A DNA stretch of 64,000 nt from Antarcticibacterium arcticum (GCF_007993795.1 NZ_CP042476.1:3286001-3350000); one strand, 5' to 3'. Positions 44,568-53,466 are shown, counted from the first letter of the stretch. A program made the numbers and translations. Notes: generated from the sequence alone by a model not told the origin.

Positions 44568-45864
44568 TTTATCTCAACTTGCATTGGGAATTTAGTTGGA
44601 CTCTTTGAAATAAAAACTGAAATGGAAAACTTTATGAGTTAAAAGCATTCATTTTTACGGAATTCGTACAGAAAAAAGAAATGGAGAAGAAAAATATTAA
44701 AATTATATGAAGGAAAGTATCTTTTTGAACCGAAAAGGAGAGTAAGGTATATTTACTTTCTGATCCCATTTTGCAATTCCATGCTATCATTGAGGTTTAG
44801 TTATGTACAATTCTAACAAACGGAATAATATAAAATCGTTTGAGTAGAGCACATAATAAAGCGATCTCAATAAAAAAAGAAGATTAACCACTCCAAGCTT
44901 AATAAGCTTTTCTATTATTAGGTATGGATAAAATTAAAAAGCTGTTTAATCCCTGGACATCTATTCAACTTTTTTATTAGGAGTTTATATTTCATACATA
45001 AGCAATGTAATGATGGATGATTTATAATTAATCTTTCCAAAAATTGGATTTATAAAAATCTCCTTATTATTAGAGTAGTAAAGGTTTGTAAAATGCAATA
45101 GATTATCGAAGGGATTTATTATTTAAGGCAGAAACAATAGGAGACCTCAAAAATATAATACTAAATCAATTTTAAAGAAAAAGAATGGAAATTGAAAACC
45201 CTAATTTTTCTTAAATAAATTATTCAGAAGTTTACTTTTTATATTCTGAGCGTTTACCATTTTTTTGATTAACATTCTAATAAAAATTTTTGACAAGAAA
45301 AACTTCAGAATATTTATTTCACAATTGATTTACTTTCCTTAATGTCTTCGCTGTTACCATTTTTTGATCTGCTTTTTAAACAGGAATTTAGATTTTAGAT
45401 AGGTCGCCTGAAAAATCCGAACTAAATATAATTTTATTATAAGGCCGGTTAATTTCTAATTTTCCGAACTGTTCTTTTTAATAATAGTAAAGAGCGGAAT
45501 GATTCAGAAGATGAACCTTAAATGGGAGAAGTTCTTAAATGGTCTGGAAAGTACTAAGCAAAAAAGAGGTTCAGGATATTGGCGGACGCAGTCACAGAAT
45601 AGCGTAAGGTAATGAAAGGGTTCCGCCCAATTTTTCAAGATTAGCGGATAAGCGCAACGAAGGTAAAAATTTTTATGCGAGTGTCTAATACCTTTATCAA
45701 CGAATTGGTTAAAGGGGAATGTGGGGAGGGGTTATGGGCTGAATAATTTTGTTGATTAGGTAAGACTAAGAAATTATAACTATTAGAAAAAAAATCTAAA
45801 AAGTCCTTATGATTAGTTACTAATCCGTGGCCCACCTCCTTAGGAAAAAATCATAATTTAAGTG
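44568..45864. other. about 1.3-kb gene-free stretch with repeats
   Basis: Very AT-rich, with no open frame of coding character on either strand. It holds two copies of the degenerate repeat (45228-45275 and 45327-45372) and the right copy of the diverged direct repeat (45343-45475). The rest shows nothing I can support. Confidence 0.5.
45343..45475. repeat. diverged direct repeat, right copy
   Basis: Counterpart of 42351-42480: TTCGCTGTTACCATTTT, AGGAATTTAGA..TTAGATAGG, AAGGCCGGTTAATTTC in the same order. Confidence 0.65.
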
Positions 45865-48468
45865 TTATATTTTATAAGTAATACCTAATAAAACATTTGC
45901 TGGTAATCGTGCAATCTGAACCTCGCTTACAAAGGTTTCCTGAATAGACTGCAAATTAATATAATTGGTGTCCAATAAATTTTCTCCAACAATATTAATT
46001 AGCCAGGGGGAATTCTCAAAATTATAAACTACATTAAACTTTAAATTATTATATAAATTGCCATAATTATTATTATTTTGAATATATTCATATTCCATCA
46101 GGTAGGTAAATTTTCCTGAATTATTTTTAAGTCCAACATTATATGTATTAGAACGAAATTTATTTTCAAAATCTCCCGTCTTTAAATTAGTTGCTGCATA
46201 AGTAAAATTGAAAAAAAGATTAGGAACCTCCTTGTCAAATAATGTTTCAAAATGAAATTTCGCTCTTTTCATACCAATGTTCTGAATGATCAAATTCTCA
46301 TTTAAAATTCTACCTCTATCATATTTACGATAACCTAATGTCCCATTTAATTTTAATGCGGAAAATATCTTTCCGACTACAAATCTTGTATTAAAATCGT
46401 TTGTTGCCGAATTTAAATTAGAAAATCTGGTAATTAAATTAATACCCGAAAAGGTATTATTAATAATTATTGAGTTTTGCTTTACTTGATAATTTACATC
46501 ACCTCTAAAAGTTATACCCTTCCTAAGATCTGTGAAAAGAGAAGAAAATAGAAAGTTATGAAATATTTCGGACGACAATTGGCTATTTCCAAATTCCAAA
46601 TGATTAAAATCTTTAAGTAGCGCCCCCTCAAAAAACTTTTCCAAAACCGGTCTTATAGATGTAGATGTATATTTAGCCTTGATTTCATTTCCAAATGAAA
46701 GTTTATATTCCATTGAAACTGTTGGAAGAAAATAATTCTCGGCTTTATTTGGGAGGTTCCGGTGTAACATACTCATCCCAATTTCTGAATAAAACTTTTC
46801 ACTTTTATGAGAATACATACCCTTAATTTGAAAATCTGAAAAGACATTAAAAGGGTCGGGAAAAGATGTTGACCTGAAATCAGAATTTCCGGTTGGGTTG
46901 CTCAGGTTTTTTTTATAGAGAGATGTATTAATTATCCCGGTTATTTTAAGGAAATTCTGTGAGTTGAAAATATAAAAAAGGTCATTATCAAAATATACTT
47001 CTCCTAATTCATCTGAAGTAGTTTGGGAATATGATCCCGTAATTTCGTCTTTAGTAATGAATCGTTCAAGGAAGTTATCATTTCCACTGATTTGTAAATT
47101 TTGATTATCTCTTTTAAGGATAAAGAATAGTTCGGAATTGAGGGTATACCTGGAATTCAATTTCTGTAATAAGCTGAATCGTAAATTTAAACCACTGGAT
47201 TCTTGTACATCTTCAAGTTCAACATAAATATTTTCGGAATTAAAATTAGAATTTAGAAATCTGGAATTACCACTACTTCTTTTATATATTTCTGAATTGA
47301 TTTTGAATAAACCCTGATTTCGCAGCTGGTTCTCATATCCCACTCCTGCAAAATAATTTTTAAATTCTTGGTTTCTTATTAGTTCTCTGTTCTCATTTAG
47401 TAATGGTTCATCAAAATACTTGTTATTTGATTTAATGAGATAATCACGGTTTGCATCATTGGCCACTATGTTAATAGATAGTTTTTTTTTATCAAAAATA
47501 AGTCCGTCGAATGCTACTCCTATTGCTTTTTCTGAAGTGGAAAGAACCTCCTTGTTTTCAAATTTTAGATCATCTAAAAGGGTAGAGGAAGACATATTTA
47601 AATTTAAAACAGTTTCTTGTAAAGCCCAAATATTCTCTAATGGATCTCCTATATTATTTGCGGATCCTAATATTGCATATTTATGCCTTTTGGTATATTT
47701 GAACAGTGAAGGGTTTAATTTATAAAAATGTTGATTCCCGTATTTGAGCTCCAAATCACCAAAATAGAAATGTTTTTTATCATCTTTAAGTTTAAGATTT
47801 AATACTGTTATATCACTATTTTCGAGATTATTCAGGAGTTTGGTTTCAGAATAATCATCTATAAATTCCAATTCTTTAATCGCATTTGCTGGGATATTTT
47901 CTACCGCCAAAACAGTAGAACCATTAAAAAACTTATCACCTTCTACAAGGACCGTGGTTATTTTTTTTCCATTAATTGATAATACCCCTCCCTCATATTC
48001 AACACCCGGAAGTTTTTGAATAAGGTTTTTTAATTTATGTTCTTGACCGTCTGCAAATTGGTTAGCCAAAAAGGTAAGAGTATCAACTTTGGTTTGGATG
48101 GGAGTAGGTTTATAATTAAGAACTATCTCATCAAGATTATCAACTTGTGGAGAAAGTTTTAGTATAAAATTTTCTTTATTAAAATCTTGCAATAATATTG
48201 AGTAGGTGGCAAACCCTATATAAGAGACTTTAATTCGGAATTCCTGGTGAGAAGTTAAAAACAAAAATTTTCCTTCTTCGTTGGTAATTGAAAATTGATT
48301 CTCTGTGTCATCTACCATGGATTGTAAAATTACAGTGGCTCCAGCCAAATTACTTCCGGAGGAATCCTTCACTGTGCCTTCAATTTTGAATTGGGAATAA
48401 ATAGTTTGTGAAGATATAACTGCAAGAACAATGAAAAATAGAATGTTTTTACCAGAGAATAGATTCAT
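45865..48468 (-). CDS. TonB-dependent-receptor-like outer membrane protein with CarboxypepD_reg-like domain
   Basis: 867 residues. Signal peptide ending SQTIYSQ, then a carboxypeptidase-regulatory-like beta sandwich (FKIEGTVKDSSGSNLAGATVILQ, YIGFATYSILL). A plug-like segment (KLKNLIQKLPGVEYEGGVLSINGKKITTVLVEG) precedes a long beta barrel ending in the short aromatic/hydrophobic strand LLGITYKI. This matches the outer-membrane partner regularly found with GLPGLI proteins. Likely imports or exports a peptide or small ligand. Starts at TAATG, overlapping the GLPGLI stop by one base. Confidence 0.88.
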   Translation of the reverse strand: MNLFSGKNILFFIVLAVISSQTIYSQFKIEGTVKDSSGSNLAGATVILQSMVDDTENQFSITNEEGKFLFLTSHQEFRIKVSYIGFATYSILLQDFNKENFILKLSPQVDNLDEIVLNYKPTPIQTKVDTLTFLANQFADGQEHKLKNLIQKLPGVEYEGGVLSINGKKITTVLVEGDKFFNGSTVLAVENIPANAIKELEFIDDYSETKLLNNLENSDITVLNLKLKDDKKHFYFGDLELKYGNQHFYKLNPSLFKYTKRHKYAILGSANNIGDPLENIWALQETVLNLNMSSSTLLDDLKFENKEVLSTSEKAIGVAFDGLIFDKKKLSINIVANDANRDYLIKSNNKYFDEPLLNENRELIRNQEFKNYFAGVGYENQLRNQGLFKINSEIYKRSSGNSRFLNSNFNSENIYVELEDVQESSGLNLRFSLLQKLNSRYTLNSELFFILKRDNQNLQISGNDNFLERFITKDEITGSYSQTTSDELGEVYFDNDLFYIFNSQNFLKITGIINTSLYKKNLSNPTGNSDFRSTSFPDPFNVFSDFQIKGMYSHKSEKFYSEIGMSMLHRNLPNKAENYFLPTVSMEYKLSFGNEIKAKYTSTSIRPVLEKFFEGALLKDFNHLEFGNSQLSSEIFHNFLFSSLFTDLRKGITFRGDVNYQVKQNSIIINNTFSGINLITRFSNLNSATNDFNTRFVVGKIFSALKLNGTLGYRKYDRGRILNENLIIQNIGMKRAKFHFETLFDKEVPNLFFNFTYAATNLKTGDFENKFRSNTYNVGLKNNSGKFTYLMEYEYIQNNNNYGNLYNNLKFNVVYNFENSPWLINIVGENLLDTNYINLQSIQETFVSEVQIARLPANVLLGITYKI

Positions 48469-49211
48469 TATCCTCTTGAGTTTTTAATAGCCTGTTTTGC
48501 TCTATTTTTTAACTTTAAAGATTGATCGGCAAAATCTTCCTTTGACATTTTTATTCCGTCAGAGGGCCTTTCCAATGTGAGATCCTTATCATCAGCATAT
48601 TTTAGCTCTTTCAAGAAGAAGGTCACATTGTTTTCTGTCAATTCAATAATTAGCCCGGGCAAACCAGCATAACCTTTGGGACCAAATTTTAATGGGATTT
48701 CGGGTGCAAACCAAGCTTCAACTTTATGTTCACGAGTATAACCGCCTTCTTCTTGAGAAAAAGTTTTGACAGCTTTAAAACATACAAAACCTGAAATTGT
48801 CCTGGAAGAATTTTCAATTACCCAGGGAGTATTATTAAGTTTCTCTTGAAGAAGTATTTCGGATCCCCAATATGGAAACTGATTTAAGAGAATCTGTTCC
48901 TCGAGATTAATATATATTAAATGGTCACCCCCTGTATTTGATTTAGCAAATTTAAGAGCATCGGAAGACTCTTTTAATGTTGGATGGAAAAATAATGATT
49001 CAGATTTATTGATTTTTAAAACAAATTTTAATTTATCAGCACTATTTTCTTTAGCTAATTGATGTTCATAAAAATCTGGATCTTCTAATTTAAGTTTATC
49101 ATCTACCAGAGTAGTCGAAAAAACTACCCCATAATCTGCAATAGCAGAATTTTGAGAAAATAGGTTGGGTATAAAAAGTAAAAATAAAATTAAAAAGAGA
49201 AATGATTTCAT
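48468..49211 (-). CDS. GLPGLI family protein
   Basis: 247 residues with a signal peptide (FLFLILFLLFIPNLFSQ). The family signature appears as GPKGYAGLPGLIIEL, preceded by WFAPEIPLKFGP. Function of the family is unknown; it is periplasmic or surface-exposed and almost always next to a CarboxypepD_reg-like outer-membrane receptor, as here. Middle gene of a three-gene unit with the cysteine peptide and the receptor. Confidence 0.92.
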   Translation of the reverse strand: MKSFLFLILFLLFIPNLFSQNSAIADYGVVFSTTLVDDKLKLEDPDFYEHQLAKENSADKLKFVLKINKSESLFFHPTLKESSDALKFAKSNTGGDHLIYINLEEQILLNQFPYWGSEILLQEKLNNTPWVIENSSRTISGFVCFKAVKTFSQEEGGYTREHKVEAWFAPEIPLKFGPKGYAGLPGLIIELTENNVTFFLKELKYADDKDLTLERPSDGIKMSKEDFADQSLKLKNRAKQAIKNSRG

Positions 49212-49282
49212 AAAATTTTATAAGATTTTAAATATTAGGGTCCTAACAGAACCCTAATATGAATGCTTTATTGTACTATTCT

Positions 49283-49501
49283 TTAATATCCTGGGCATCT
49301 TTTTGCTATGCATCCTTCATAAACCGCGGTCCATTCTTCCATTGACATTGGTTCCTGTTCTTCTTTTGCATCAGCATAACCGGAACAATATGATGTGTAA
49401 TCGCAAAAATTCTTTGTTATTTTTGTTTCAACTGGTTTAGAAAATGATAAAAGTGACACAGCAAATAGTGGTAGTATTCCTAATAAAAATTGTTTTTTCA
49501 T
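49283..49501 (-). CDS. small secreted cysteine peptide (72 aa)
   Basis: Signal peptide MKKQFLLGILPLFAVSLLSFS, then about 50 mature residues with four cysteines (33, 39, 64, 69; C-X5-C and C-X4-C), ending in CPGY. Acidic middle (DAKEEQEP). It is the first gene of the GLPGLI/receptor unit. The even cysteine count suggests two disulfides. It could be a secreted effector, pheromone or bacteriocin-like peptide handled by the receptor; no family recognised. Confidence 0.72.
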   Translation of the reverse strand: MKKQFLLGILPLFAVSLLSFSKPVETKITKNFCDYTSYCSGYADAKEEQEPMSMEEWTAVYEGCIAKRCPGY

Positions 49502-49736
49502 AATTTTAAAAATTTAAGTTAATAATTTAATTGTTTCGAAACAGCTGCAATTTAGTAGATAGGTAGATTTGATGCCGCCTCTTTAACCGTAGAAAAAGTA
49601 AGGCTTTTCTTAAGAGCTTTTATTTTATTTGTTTAAAGGCTCAGTTTAATTTTATGAGAAAGTTTAGTATTACAGGTAAATGCTCTCTAGGAAAAAATTT
49701 ATTTTTATATATAAATTTCTTCTTGAAGGGCCGCCA

Positions 49737-49831
49737 ACATTGTCATATGGTTTCGTTTGATATTTTTCAATATCCTTCCAAATTGCTATTACTACATGGA
49801 TCCTCCTTTTAATTTTACTTTCTAAATTTTG
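49737..49831 (-). pseudogene. bfmA remnant
   Basis: The minus-strand translation contains LESKIKRRIHVVIAIWKDIE then KYQTKPYDNV. This parallels LENLIKKRINGVIAILKDIE and KTQTKP of the intact BfmA-like protein at 43968-44375. Only about 32 codons are recognisable and the surrounding frame is broken. Confidence 0.8.
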
Positions 49832-50043
49832 AACAGGGGGACCAATTATTTCATGCGGGATATTGCAGTGCTTTCAAAATACTGTCCAAGACATACGGAA
49901 TGGAGAATAACGAGGCGAATGTATTTAGGGGTGGGGAAGTACTGAAGTTAAATTCAAAATTATTTAAGTTGGGAATTTAAATTATAGGTAAGACAGCGCA
50001 TTCTAAACAGTATTTAAATTTATCATAAGGAAGCGGTAGATAA

Positions 50044-50205
50044 AGGTAACTAAATTGTTATTTTGGTGTTTATTTACATAATGGGGTTTAGCTTGAAACG
50101 TAAAAAAGAAAAAAGGTTAGATGCATCAAATAAAATTATAATATTTGTATTTTTATAGAATCGGAAGTCAATAGAATATATCCGTGTTTAAATAAAAAGT
50201 TACCT
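50044..50205. promoter_or_regulatory. candidate integrase arm-type sites, right end
   Basis: AGGTAACT at 50044-50051 and AGTTACCT at 50198-50205 are the same octamer in opposite orientation, and match the left-end cluster at 21365-21400. Confidence 0.45.
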
Positions 50206-50267
50206 ATTCGGTTCCCTCAAACGAATTAATTCTTGAATTACCTTTAAATACTCATAAATGCGTGGAA

Positions 50268-50290
50268 GGTTTGAATCCCTCCGGGGTCAC
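50268..50290 (+). other. attR (duplicate of tRNA-Arg 3' end)
   Basis: Perfect 23-bp copy of 21229-21251. No complete tRNA precedes it, so this is the distal junction of the element. Confidence 0.88.
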
Positions 50291-50294
50291 AGAT

Positions 50295-50419
50295 GAATGG
50301 AAAATCTGCAGCGAGAGCTGCAGATTTTTCTTTTTATAAAAGGAATGAAAGCTCGCTTTCAGATTCCTTTTATAAAAAGAAAAATTACCAAACTGAAAGT
50401 TTGGTAGGATTTTCCATTC
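50295..50419. repeat. three hairpins enclosed by a 12-bp stem
   Basis: Outer stem GAATGGAAAATC (50295-50306)/GATTTTCCATTC (50408-50419). Inside: AAAATCTGCAGC/GCTGCAGATTTT with GAGA loop (50301-50328), a 23-bp plus 5-bp stem with a 2-nt bulge (50324-50346/50363-50385), and TACCAAACT/AGTTTGGTA (50386-50406). The outer stem and first hairpin share bases, so they compete. Confidence 0.8.
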
Positions 50420-50649
50420 TCAAAACGGAGCCAACAGGGAAAGGCGCAGCCAATCCCTATTTTAAAAGTTTTCCATTCTCAAAACGGAGCCAACAGGGAA
50501 AGGCGCAGCCAATCCCTATTTTAAAAGTTTTCCATTCTCAAAACGGAGCCAACAGGGAAAGGCGCCGCCAATCCCTATCTTAAAAGTTTTCCATTTTCAA
50601 AACAGAGCCCATTGGGAAGGGCGCAGCCAATCCCTTGTTCTAAGATTCC
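50414..50649. repeat. four tandem 59-bp repeats
   Basis: Units start CCATTCTCAAAACGG at 50414, 50473 and 50532; the fourth (CCATTTTCAAAACAG, 50591) is diverged. Exact 59-bp period. Each contains AGGGAAAGGC...GCCAATCCCT, an imperfect inverted repeat. An open frame across them reflects the 59-bp phase and is not a gene. Confidence 0.9.
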
Positions 50650-50725
50650 TTTTTCCCTTTTTTAATTGGATACACCCGGGAAGGTTATAAACATATAATA
50701 TTTCAACCTAAGATAATTTGAAATA

Positions 50726-50761
50726 AAAAAACCGTCCTGGAAAATTTCCAGAACGGTTTAT
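50726..50761 (-). terminator. terminator of the subtilase gene
   Basis: AAACCGT.CCTGGAAA pairs with TTTCCAG.ACGGTTT; on the minus strand it is followed by a T run. Confidence 0.75.
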
Positions 50762-50782
50762 AAAAACTTTAGTTTTTAATTA

Positions 50783-52003
50783 TTAATGAACTATAATAGG
50801 ATCTGGATTATTATCCGGATCATTTATTACGGTCCCGTCTGTACGGGCAGCACCTAATAATAATACTCCGGCAGCATGAGGGGCAGCCATTGAGGTTCCG
50901 CTTATAGTATTATACCCACCATCTTTCCAGGTGGATTTTACAGCTACTCCGGGAGCAGCAAGATCAACCGGAGGATTTCCAAAATTGGAAAAATAAGCCC
51001 AGGTGTCATTAACATCCATTGCAGAAATTGTTACAATATAAGGTCCGTTAGCTCTGGCAGGAGAATGAAGGTTCGAATCCTCACTGTCATTTCCGGCTGC
51101 TAAAGCAAACCAGATTCCTTTATTGGAGGCGGCAACAACAGCGTCATCAAGGGCCTGTGAAACCGGTCCGCCAAGACTTAAATTGGCTACATCTCCTGGA
51201 TTACCATTAGCTCCTACGTGGTCAACCCCTGCAATAACACCTGAATAAGATCCACTTCCTCTCGAATCTAAAACCTTAACAGGAATTACAGTAGCACCGG
51301 GTGCTACCCCAATAACTCCAATATCGTTATTTAAGGCTGCAACTGTTCCTGCAACGTGTGATCCATGGCCATTACCATCATCTGTAGATTGGGCGTCTCT
51401 CCCTTTAGTAAAAGCATTGAAACCTCTGGAAGCATCTACATTAAGATCTGCATGATCAAGATCAATTCCCGTGTCTACTATCCAGGCAACATTTGATCCG
51501 GTATATGAAGAAACACCATTTACTCTTAAAATTCCATACGGAGTTTCCTGCGTACTTGTTGCCTCCACATTTCCATCTCCACCTGGAGGAGCAAAAGTAA
51601 CCACCCTATCTTGTTCTATATAAGCTATTTCTTTTTGTCCTTTTAACTGGGCAACCTGTTCCTTTGTTAATTTTAATGTAGCACCTTTTAAAGTTCCGCT
51701 ATATACATTAACTATTTCTGCATTGGAAATGGAAGCATTAGAGAGAATTTTCATGGTTTGGGAAGCCATCGCTTCCTGAGCCTTACCATAATCGTTGGGA
51801 TATTTAGAACTTACATCTTCAACGGCCTTGGCATTATAGACAACAATATATTGCCCTTCAATTGCATTTGCATCCTGTGGGGTGTTGAAATCTGTAAATA
51901 AAGCTTCTTCCTCTGTAACGCCCTGGTCTTGGGAGCAGGAATAAAAAAAGAAGGACGCTGCCATTAAAGCCAGTCCGGTTCTCATTGGGTTTTTTAACAT
52001 CAT
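50783..52003 (-). CDS. S8 subtilisin-like serine protease, lipoprotein
   Basis: 406 residues. Lipobox FFFYSC (Cys23), an I9-type propeptide (GQYIVVYNAKA ... IAYIEQDRVVTF, about 50-137), then the S8 catalytic domain. It has Asp177 (IVDTGID), His213 (GNGHGSHVAGT), oxyanion Asn305 (AAGND) and Ser371 (GTSMAAPHAAG). Complete triad, so an active, surface- or periplasm-anchored protease is expected. Divergent from a metalloprotease gene, with 208 bp between. Confidence 0.94.
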   Translation of the reverse strand: MMLKNPMRTGLALMAASFFFYSCSQDQGVTEEEALFTDFNTPQDANAIEGQYIVVYNAKAVEDVSSKYPNDYGKAQEAMASQTMKILSNASISNAEIVNVYSGTLKGATLKLTKEQVAQLKGQKEIAYIEQDRVVTFAPPGGDGNVEATSTQETPYGILRVNGVSSYTGSNVAWIVDTGIDLDHADLNVDASRGFNAFTKGRDAQSTDDGNGHGSHVAGTVAALNNDIGVIGVAPGATVIPVKVLDSRGSGSYSGVIAGVDHVGANGNPGDVANLSLGGPVSQALDDAVVAASNKGIWFALAAGNDSEDSNLHSPARANGPYIVTISAMDVNDTWAYFSNFGNPPVDLAAPGVAVKSTWKDGGYNTISGTSMAAPHAAGVLLLGAARTDGTVINDPDNNPDPIIVH

Positions 52004-52211
52004 AATTTTAGTTTTAAATTAATAATTTATGAATGCCTAATTTCTCTTTTTTTAAAAACAAGCCTTAATTAAAGACCTTATTTATTGTAGGGTTTACCTT
52101 ACTTAACATTGGATATTATGGTTAACCATACTATTTGTACGGTGCTTTTGGCAATAAAACTTATGATATACTGTAATTTTCAGGTATTAACTAAATCAAA
52201 CCCTACTTACT

Positions 52212-53051
52212 ATGAAAGTGACCAAATTATTATTGATGATTTTAGGAACAGGATTCTTTTTTATTTCCTGTGAAAAGGAAGAAGCTCCTTCTTCGATGGA
52301 GGCTTCTGCCGAGGATTTTCAGGAGAAAATTTCAAAAGAGGACTTACAACTTATTTCTTCTTTACATTTTAATTCTAAAGATGCAGAAATTATAGATTTG
52401 CTTCTTCCCGATGGATCAACTGAAAAAACCTTTTTAATAGAAGGGGATATATTGCTTAACCGGGAGCAGTTAAATAACATGTCTTCAAATAATATTACCA
52501 GCAAGCAGTACCGCACCTATAACCTGGTGAGCAATTACAGGAATGTGAATGTAATTGGATACACGGGTGGTTCTGGGCAAGGATTGACCTCAAAACAAAA
52601 AACGGCTTTGCAATGGACCATAGATAATTACAATGCATTAAATATAGGACTGAATTTCACACTTACATTTGGCACAAATTATTCAGCTTATGACATTGTG
52701 GTTTATCAAAATCCTAACGGCCAAGCCGGAGGTGTGGCAGGGTTCCCCAGTGGCGGAAATCCTTATAAATACGTTCAGATCTATTCCGGAATGGAAGCTT
52801 ATGATACCAACACCAATGAACATGTAATTACACATGAAATTGGACATTCAGTAGGATTAAGACATACAGACTGGTTTAGCCGGCAGAGCTGTGGACAAAG
52901 TGGTGAGGCAGCAGGATCAGACGGTGCCGTGCATATACCGGGAACACCCACAGGATATGATGCTAATTCTATTATGTTAGCTTGTTTTAGTGCCAGTGAA
53001 GATGGAGAATTTGGATACTATGATCGCGTTGCACTGGAATATTTATATTAA
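52212..53051 (+). CDS. HEIGH-type metalloprotease (M57/astacin-like), lipoprotein
   Basis: 279 residues. Lipobox FFFISC (Cys20), a pro-region of about 80 residues, then a zinc-metalloprotease domain with HEIGHSVGLRH (His208, Glu209, His212, His218), the HExxHxxGxxH form. A downstream Met-turn candidate is SIMLACF. Matches the dual-action HEIGH/M57 family of Bacteroidota lipoproteins. Divergent partner of the subtilase; possibly both digest extracellular protein. Confidence 0.92.
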   Translation: MKVTKLLLMILGTGFFFISCEKEEAPSSMEASAEDFQEKISKEDLQLISSLHFNSKDAEIIDLLLPDGSTEKTFLIEGDILLNREQLNNMSSNNITSKQYRTYNLVSNYRNVNVIGYTGGSGQGLTSKQKTALQWTIDNYNALNIGLNFTLTFGTNYSAYDIVVYQNPNGQAGGVAGFPSGGNPYKYVQIYSGMEAYDTNTNEHVITHEIGHSVGLRHTDWFSRQSCGQSGEAAGSDGAVHIPGTPTGYDANSIMLACFSASEDGEFGYYDRVALEYLY

Positions 53052-53233
53052 TCTTTTTTTAGAGGGATAGAAAGGAGGCACTAAACGCTTTCTTTCTATT
53101 CATTCTATTGAATAAAAATTATTGCCTCTTTACTTTGTAATTGCCGGGACTTTATTCTAAATTTCTTTAATTAAAGTAATTTCCTTTCGGGCTTTTTCAA
53201 TAAAAATCCAATTATTTATACCTTATAAGCCAT

Positions 53234-53254
53234 GTTCCCCTGGTTAAGGGGAAC
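53234..53254. promoter_or_regulatory. hairpin upstream of small lipoprotein
   Basis: GTTCCCC/GGGGAAC around TGGTTAA, ending 32 bp before the ATG at 53287. It has the same placement as the palindromes before the island cassette. Confidence 0.5.
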
Positions 53255-53286
53255 TAAAAAATAGTAATTAATTTTAATCTATAAAC

Positions 53287-53466
53287 ATGAAAAAATTTAT
53301 CTTTTCTGCAGCTATAATGTTAGCATTAATATCTACAACCACCTCTTGTGAACCCGAAGAACTAAATACGGGAACGAAATCTATAAATTCTTCAGATACT
53401 TATAGTGACACCGGAGATTCCAAAGACGTGCCTATACCTCCTAAAGGATCTGATGAAGAAGGATAG
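53287..53466 (+). CDS. small acidic lipoprotein (59 aa), first gene of second kinase cassette
   Basis: MKKFIFSAAIMLALISTTTS then Cys; mature start CEPEELNTG, followed by SSDTYSDTGDSKDVPIP and an acidic end SDEEG. It parallels the 57-residue protein at 34365 in size, CEPE start, SDTG motif and position. A 13-bp-stem terminator separates it from the kinase. No known family. Confidence 0.75.
   Translation: MKKFIFSAAIMLALISTTTSCEPEELNTGTKSINSSDTYSDTGDSKDVPIPPKGSDEEG

Larger units (their letters stand above)
49502..50267. other. 766-bp right-end stretch of the element
   Basis: Holds a bfmA remnant (49737-49831, see its entry) and candidate integrase arm sites. Otherwise AT-rich with no open frame of coding character. 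Confidence 0.5.
21229..50290. mobile_element. tRNA-Arg integrative mobilizable element (about 29 kb)
   Basis: Bounded by a perfect 23-bp direct repeat made of the tRNA-Arg 3' end. It contains an integrase adjacent to the tRNA, BfmA-like mobilization protein, a candidate oriT, an IS110 copy, RHS toxin cassettes and a ubiquitin-like operon. No relaxase-sized or conjugation (tra) genes are visible, so it would need a helper for transfer. Core genes end abruptly at the left boundary. Confidence 0.85.

Noticed and set aside
45641..45835. Minus-strand frame downstream of the receptor gene
   Set aside because: Biased composition, no family match and no operon context.
50293..50583. Open frame of 96 codons across the hairpins and 59-bp repeats
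   Set aside because: The sequence is made of inverted and tandem repeats; the peptide repeats shift frame between units because 59 is not a multiple of three.
50414..50649. Possible CRISPR array
   Set aside because: The period is uniform and the whole unit is repeated; there are no unique spacers and no cas genes.
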